Assembly (NCBI GenBank): GCA_003135315.1
Contig: PLBD01000179.1
Coordinates: 1 to 7,509 of the forward strand
Source of the DNA: Acidobacteriaceae bacterium
Lineage (GTDB): Bacteria; Acidobacteriota; Terriglobia; Terriglobales; Acidobacteriaceae
Direction: 5' to 3'
Length of the DNA: 7,509 nt
The notes under the pieces: model-generated
Databases searched by the model: none
What the model saw: the letters and a program-made list of their open reading frames with translations, nothing else
Told to the model about the DNA's origin: nothing
Shown: one piece after another, positions 5,616 to 7,509 of the stretch
Layout: each line of letters starts with the position of its first letter
Numbering within the stretch: the stretch's first letter is position 1
Position numbers and translations under genes: made by a program

Positions 5616-6284
5616 ATGTCTGAAAAAAAAGTCAGGCTACGCAGGCAGGCGATAAATTCTCTCGCGGCACTGCTGTTCGCGGTCGCGTTGAGCGGCCCTT
5701 TGCCGGCGCAAGGGACAGCTCCGCAGCCAGCGGCTGACAAGCCCGCTCCGTGGGCGTACAACCTCACGGTCGATGGCTATATCGTGCCCAACGGCACCGG
5801 TTACGCCAGTCCGGTCTTTACCGCCGACAAAAACTGGCATTTCGAGGCGCGCTACAACTACGAGAACCTCGACACCGGTTCGCTCTGGTTCGGCTACGAC
5901 TTCAACTTCGGCAAGAAACTGAAGCTGGCCCTGACTCCGATGCTCGGCGGCGTGATGGGTGAGACGACGGGAATCGCTCCCGGCCTGGAGCTAACGCTGA
6001 CGTACAAGAAGGTCCAGCTCTACGTGGCCAACGAATACGTCTTCGACACCACGAAGTCCTCCGGCAGCTTCTATTACAGCTGGCCGGAACTGACCTATTC
6101 GCCGGTGAGCTGGTTTCGCATTGGGGCGGTGGCGCAACATACCAGGGCCTACCACACCAGCGTCAACATACAACGCGGATTTCTGGTTGGGGTCTCCCAC
6201 AAGAACCTGGAGTTCACCACGTACGTTTTCAATCCCGATCTGGCGACTCCGACGACAGTGCTGGAAGTGGGATATAACTTCTAG
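5616..6284 (+). CDS. Predicted outer-membrane beta-barrel protein
   Basis: A 222-residue exported protein predicted to form a small outer-membrane barrel; no specific function can be named. The signal peptide has a basic start (KKVRLRRQ), a hydrophobic core (about 15-26) and a likely cut near PAQ-32. A short proline/alanine linker (34-45) follows. From about 46 to the end, alternating polar and hydrophobic strands are visible: WHFEARYNYEN (74-84), SLWFGYDFNFG (89-99), LKLALTPMLGGVMG (102-115), LELTLTYKKVQLYVANEYVF (124-143), SFYYSWPELTYSP (151-163), WFRIGAVAQHT (166-176), RGFLVGVSHKNLEFTTYVF (187-205). The chain ends in VLEVGYNF; a C-terminal phenylalanine is the classic BAM recognition signal. 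I chose the ATG at 5616 over a GTG at 5586 because it gives a normal signal peptide, although the ribosome binding site (AAAGAGA) is weak. It converges with the protease gene. Confidence 0.87.
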   Translation: MSEKKVRLRRQAINSLAALLFAVALSGPLPAQGTAPQPAADKPAPWAYNLTVDGYIVPNGTGYASPVFTADKNWHFEARYNYENLDTGSLWFGYDFNFGKKLKLALTPMLGGVMGETTGIAPGLELTLTYKKVQLYVANEYVFDTTKSSGSFYYSWPELTYSPVSWFRIGAVAQHTRAYHTSVNIQRGFLVGVSHKNLEFTTYVFNPDLATPTTVLEVGYNF

Positions 6285-6390
6285 CGCAAAGAGACAAACT
6301 CATCTGAAGAAATTGTTTTCGACTGAAGTCGTGCCCTGACACAGACCGTCTGGAAGAGAAAGCAATCACAGCCAGCCTGGTCCGCTAAGG

Positions 6391-7380
6391 TCAGCTCCCC
6401 AGGAAGCCGCGGATAGGCGTGAGCGCAAAGGTCAGCAGCAGCATCAGCACCGCCAGCAGCGCGAGGGCGCGGCGATTTCTGTCGAGCGGCGGCCACTTGG
6501 GAACATTCGGGTGCCTCAGGCCGGTGAATCCCAGGATCACCGCCCACACCAGCCAGCCCGGCCAGAAATGGATGCCCAGCGGTATCAGCGCAAGAATGCT
6601 GGCCCAGGTCACCCAGCGGTGAGCGCGCGGCGCGACGGCGTAAGTGATGTGGCCGCCGTCGAGTTGTCCGCCGGGCAGCAGGTTCAGCGCGGTGGCCAGC
6701 ATGCCCACCCAGGCGGCCACTCCCACCGGATGCAGATACAGGCTGCCCAGCGGCGCCGCGTGCGGCATCAGTGGCGCCACAGCGCGATATACAAGATTGA
6801 AAATCAGGGGATAGCCCAGGATTAGCGAAGAGTCGAATGCCGTCGGAGGCATGGGCTTCGAAAGCGCCAGGCCCCAGAACAGCACGGGAACTGCAACCAG
6901 AAACCCCGCGATCGGTCCGGCGATGCCGATGTCGAACAACGCCTGCCGCGAGCGAATGGGCGACTTGATGCGAATCACCGCGCCAAACGTTCCGATCAGC
7001 GTCGGAGCTGGAATGAAGAACGGCAGCGTTGCATCAACCCCGTTTCTCCTGGCCAGGATGAAATGTCCCAGTTCATGCGCCAGCAGAATGCCCATCAGGG
7101 TCAGCGAAAAAGGGATACCCAGGAAAATCTCTGACGGATGGCGGGCCAGCCATTGCAGGTGAAACAGCGGCAGCACCACGGAATCGTCGGTGAACGCCGG
7201 CAGATCGTGCGCAAAGTTGTATTGCAGGCGCGCGCCCACCACCAGGGTTGTGAACAGCGTAATCAGCAGCAGCAGGATGTGCAGCCAGTATCGCCGGTTC
7301 GGCGCGGGCGGCGCCACGAAGACCTGCGGATAGGACGAAACTTCGAAGGTGTAGGAAACCGGCGGCGTGGAATTAGACAT
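6391..7380 (-). CDS. Site-2 protease family (M50) intramembrane metalloprotease
   Basis: A 329-residue multi-pass membrane zinc protease of the M50 site-2 protease group, which cuts membrane-bound substrates such as anti-sigma factors. The zinc motif HELGH lies at 102-106, with glutamate 103 as the catalytic base. The third ligand motif is N233-LLPGGQ-L240-D241-GG. The conserved segment 'G-T-F-G-A-V-I-R-I-K-S-P' (130-141) and GIAGPIAGF (152-160) match the subgroup related to plant EGY proteases and many uncharacterised bacterial members. Hydrophobic segments lie at about 32-51, 87-111, 151-171, 186-200, 218-236, 255-285 and 305-322. No PDZ domain is present between the two zinc motifs, unlike RseP. 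The ATG at 7378-7380 has no recognisable Shine-Dalgarno, and an in-frame stop lies not far upstream, so the start is constrained. The substrate is unknown; no sigma/anti-sigma pair is adjacent. Confidence 0.93.
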   Translation of the reverse strand: MSNSTPPVSYTFEVSSYPQVFVAPPAPNRRYWLHILLLLITLFTTLVVGARLQYNFAHDLPAFTDDSVVLPLFHLQWLARHPSEIFLGIPFSLTLMGILLAHELGHFILARRNGVDATLPFFIPAPTLIGTFGAVIRIKSPIRSRQALFDIGIAGPIAGFLVAVPVLFWGLALSKPMPPTAFDSSLILGYPLIFNLVYRAVAPLMPHAAPLGSLYLHPVGVAAWVGMLATALNLLPGGQLDGGHITYAVAPRAHRWVTWASILALIPLGIHFWPGWLVWAVILGFTGLRHPNVPKWPPLDRNRRALALLAVLMLLLTFALTPIRGFLGS

Positions 7381-7390
7381 CGCTAAGAAC

Positions 7391-7473
7391 AGTGGCCAGT
7401 GGTCCGTGGCCAGTCAGGAAACCTTCGACGAGTGTGCGGCAATCCGGCTACTGACCACTAGCCACTGACCACT
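7391..7473. repeat. Imperfect inverted repeat made of GTGGCCA-type units
   Basis: Arms at 7391-7414 and 7450-7473 match in inverted orientation at 19 of 24 positions, around a 35-base centre. Each arm is itself built from near-repeats of a 7-8-base unit: AGTGGCC, AGTGGTCC and GTGGCCAGT on the left, and ACTGACC, ACTAGCC, ACTGACC, ACT on the right. The element occupies most of the 96-base gap between the M50 gene start and the stop codon of the likely gene at the right edge. It would form a long stem if transcribed. Confidence 0.65.
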
Positions 7474-7476
7474 GCT

Positions 7477-7509
7477 CTACTCGATGGACTGCAGCTCCTT
7501 CCCGGGCTT
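7477..7509 (-). CDS. Probable 3' end of a truncated gene
   Basis: On the minus strand the last 33 bases read as an open frame ending KPGKELQSIE and a TAG stop (7477-7479). Composition and frame are plausible for the C-terminus of a soluble protein, and the adjacent repeat begins 4 bases after the stop, as repeat elements often do at gene ends. With ten codons nothing can be said about the product, and chance cannot be excluded. Confidence 0.4.
   Translation of the reverse strand, partial: KPGKELQSIE

Noticed and set aside
6285..6390. Possible bidirectional terminator between the convergent genes (CAGAC-C-GTCTG at 6342-6352)
   Set aside because: Only four base pairs can form with a usable loop, and no T-tract follows on either strand.
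1..7509. tRNA, rRNA, CRISPR array, integrase or transposase
   Set aside because: No T-loop GTTCGA-type signature in a cloverleaf context, no regularly spaced direct repeats, and no protein with recombinase or transposase motifs were found on either strand.

Overview
The window looks like chromosomal DNA from a GC-rich, Gram-negative soil bacterium, most probably an Acidobacteriota (Koribacter/Terriglobia-like) genome. This is inferred from several things. There is a GloVer-type tandem-repeat secreted protein, a lipoprotein with bacterial Ig-like folds and an InlB-like tail, and an outer-membrane barrel ending in an aromatic residue. There are also short palindromic repeats sharing a GGGCACCC tail. 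No database search was possible, so the assignment is unproven.

Layout. Bases 1-195 hold repeat material and a clean intrinsic terminator. On the minus strand follow: an Ig-like lipoprotein (196-1215) with its own candidate promoter; a CPBP-family membrane protease (1432-2172) whose ribosome binding site lies in a perfect hairpin; a seven-repeat GloVer protein (2246-3571); and, 29 bases upstream of the last, a small secreted protein of unknown function (3601-4149). The last two are probably co-transcribed, and the CPBP gene (73-base gap) may be read through as well. A 389-base stretch (4150-4538) has no convincing gene but contains several short hairpins. Next is a minus-strand single-pass coiled-coil membrane protein (4539-5387) with a good sigma70-type promoter. 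It diverges from a plus-strand outer-membrane beta-barrel candidate (5616-6284). That gene converges, across 106 bases with no clear terminator, on a minus-strand site-2-type metalloprotease (6391-7380). The right edge holds an inverted repeat and probably the last codons of another minus-strand gene.

How the genes relate. Nearly every product is predicted to be exported or membrane-embedded: lipoprotein, two intramembrane protease families, two secreted proteins, an inner-membrane coiled-coil protein and an outer-membrane barrel. No shared pathway is evident. I see no defence system, CRISPR array, tRNA, rRNA, integrase or transposase. The most interesting non-coding material is the palindromic repeat family sitting at gene 3' ends, the ribosome-binding-site hairpin ahead of the CPBP gene, and the hairpin-rich gap at 4150-4538. 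I do not see a clear novel multi-gene system here.
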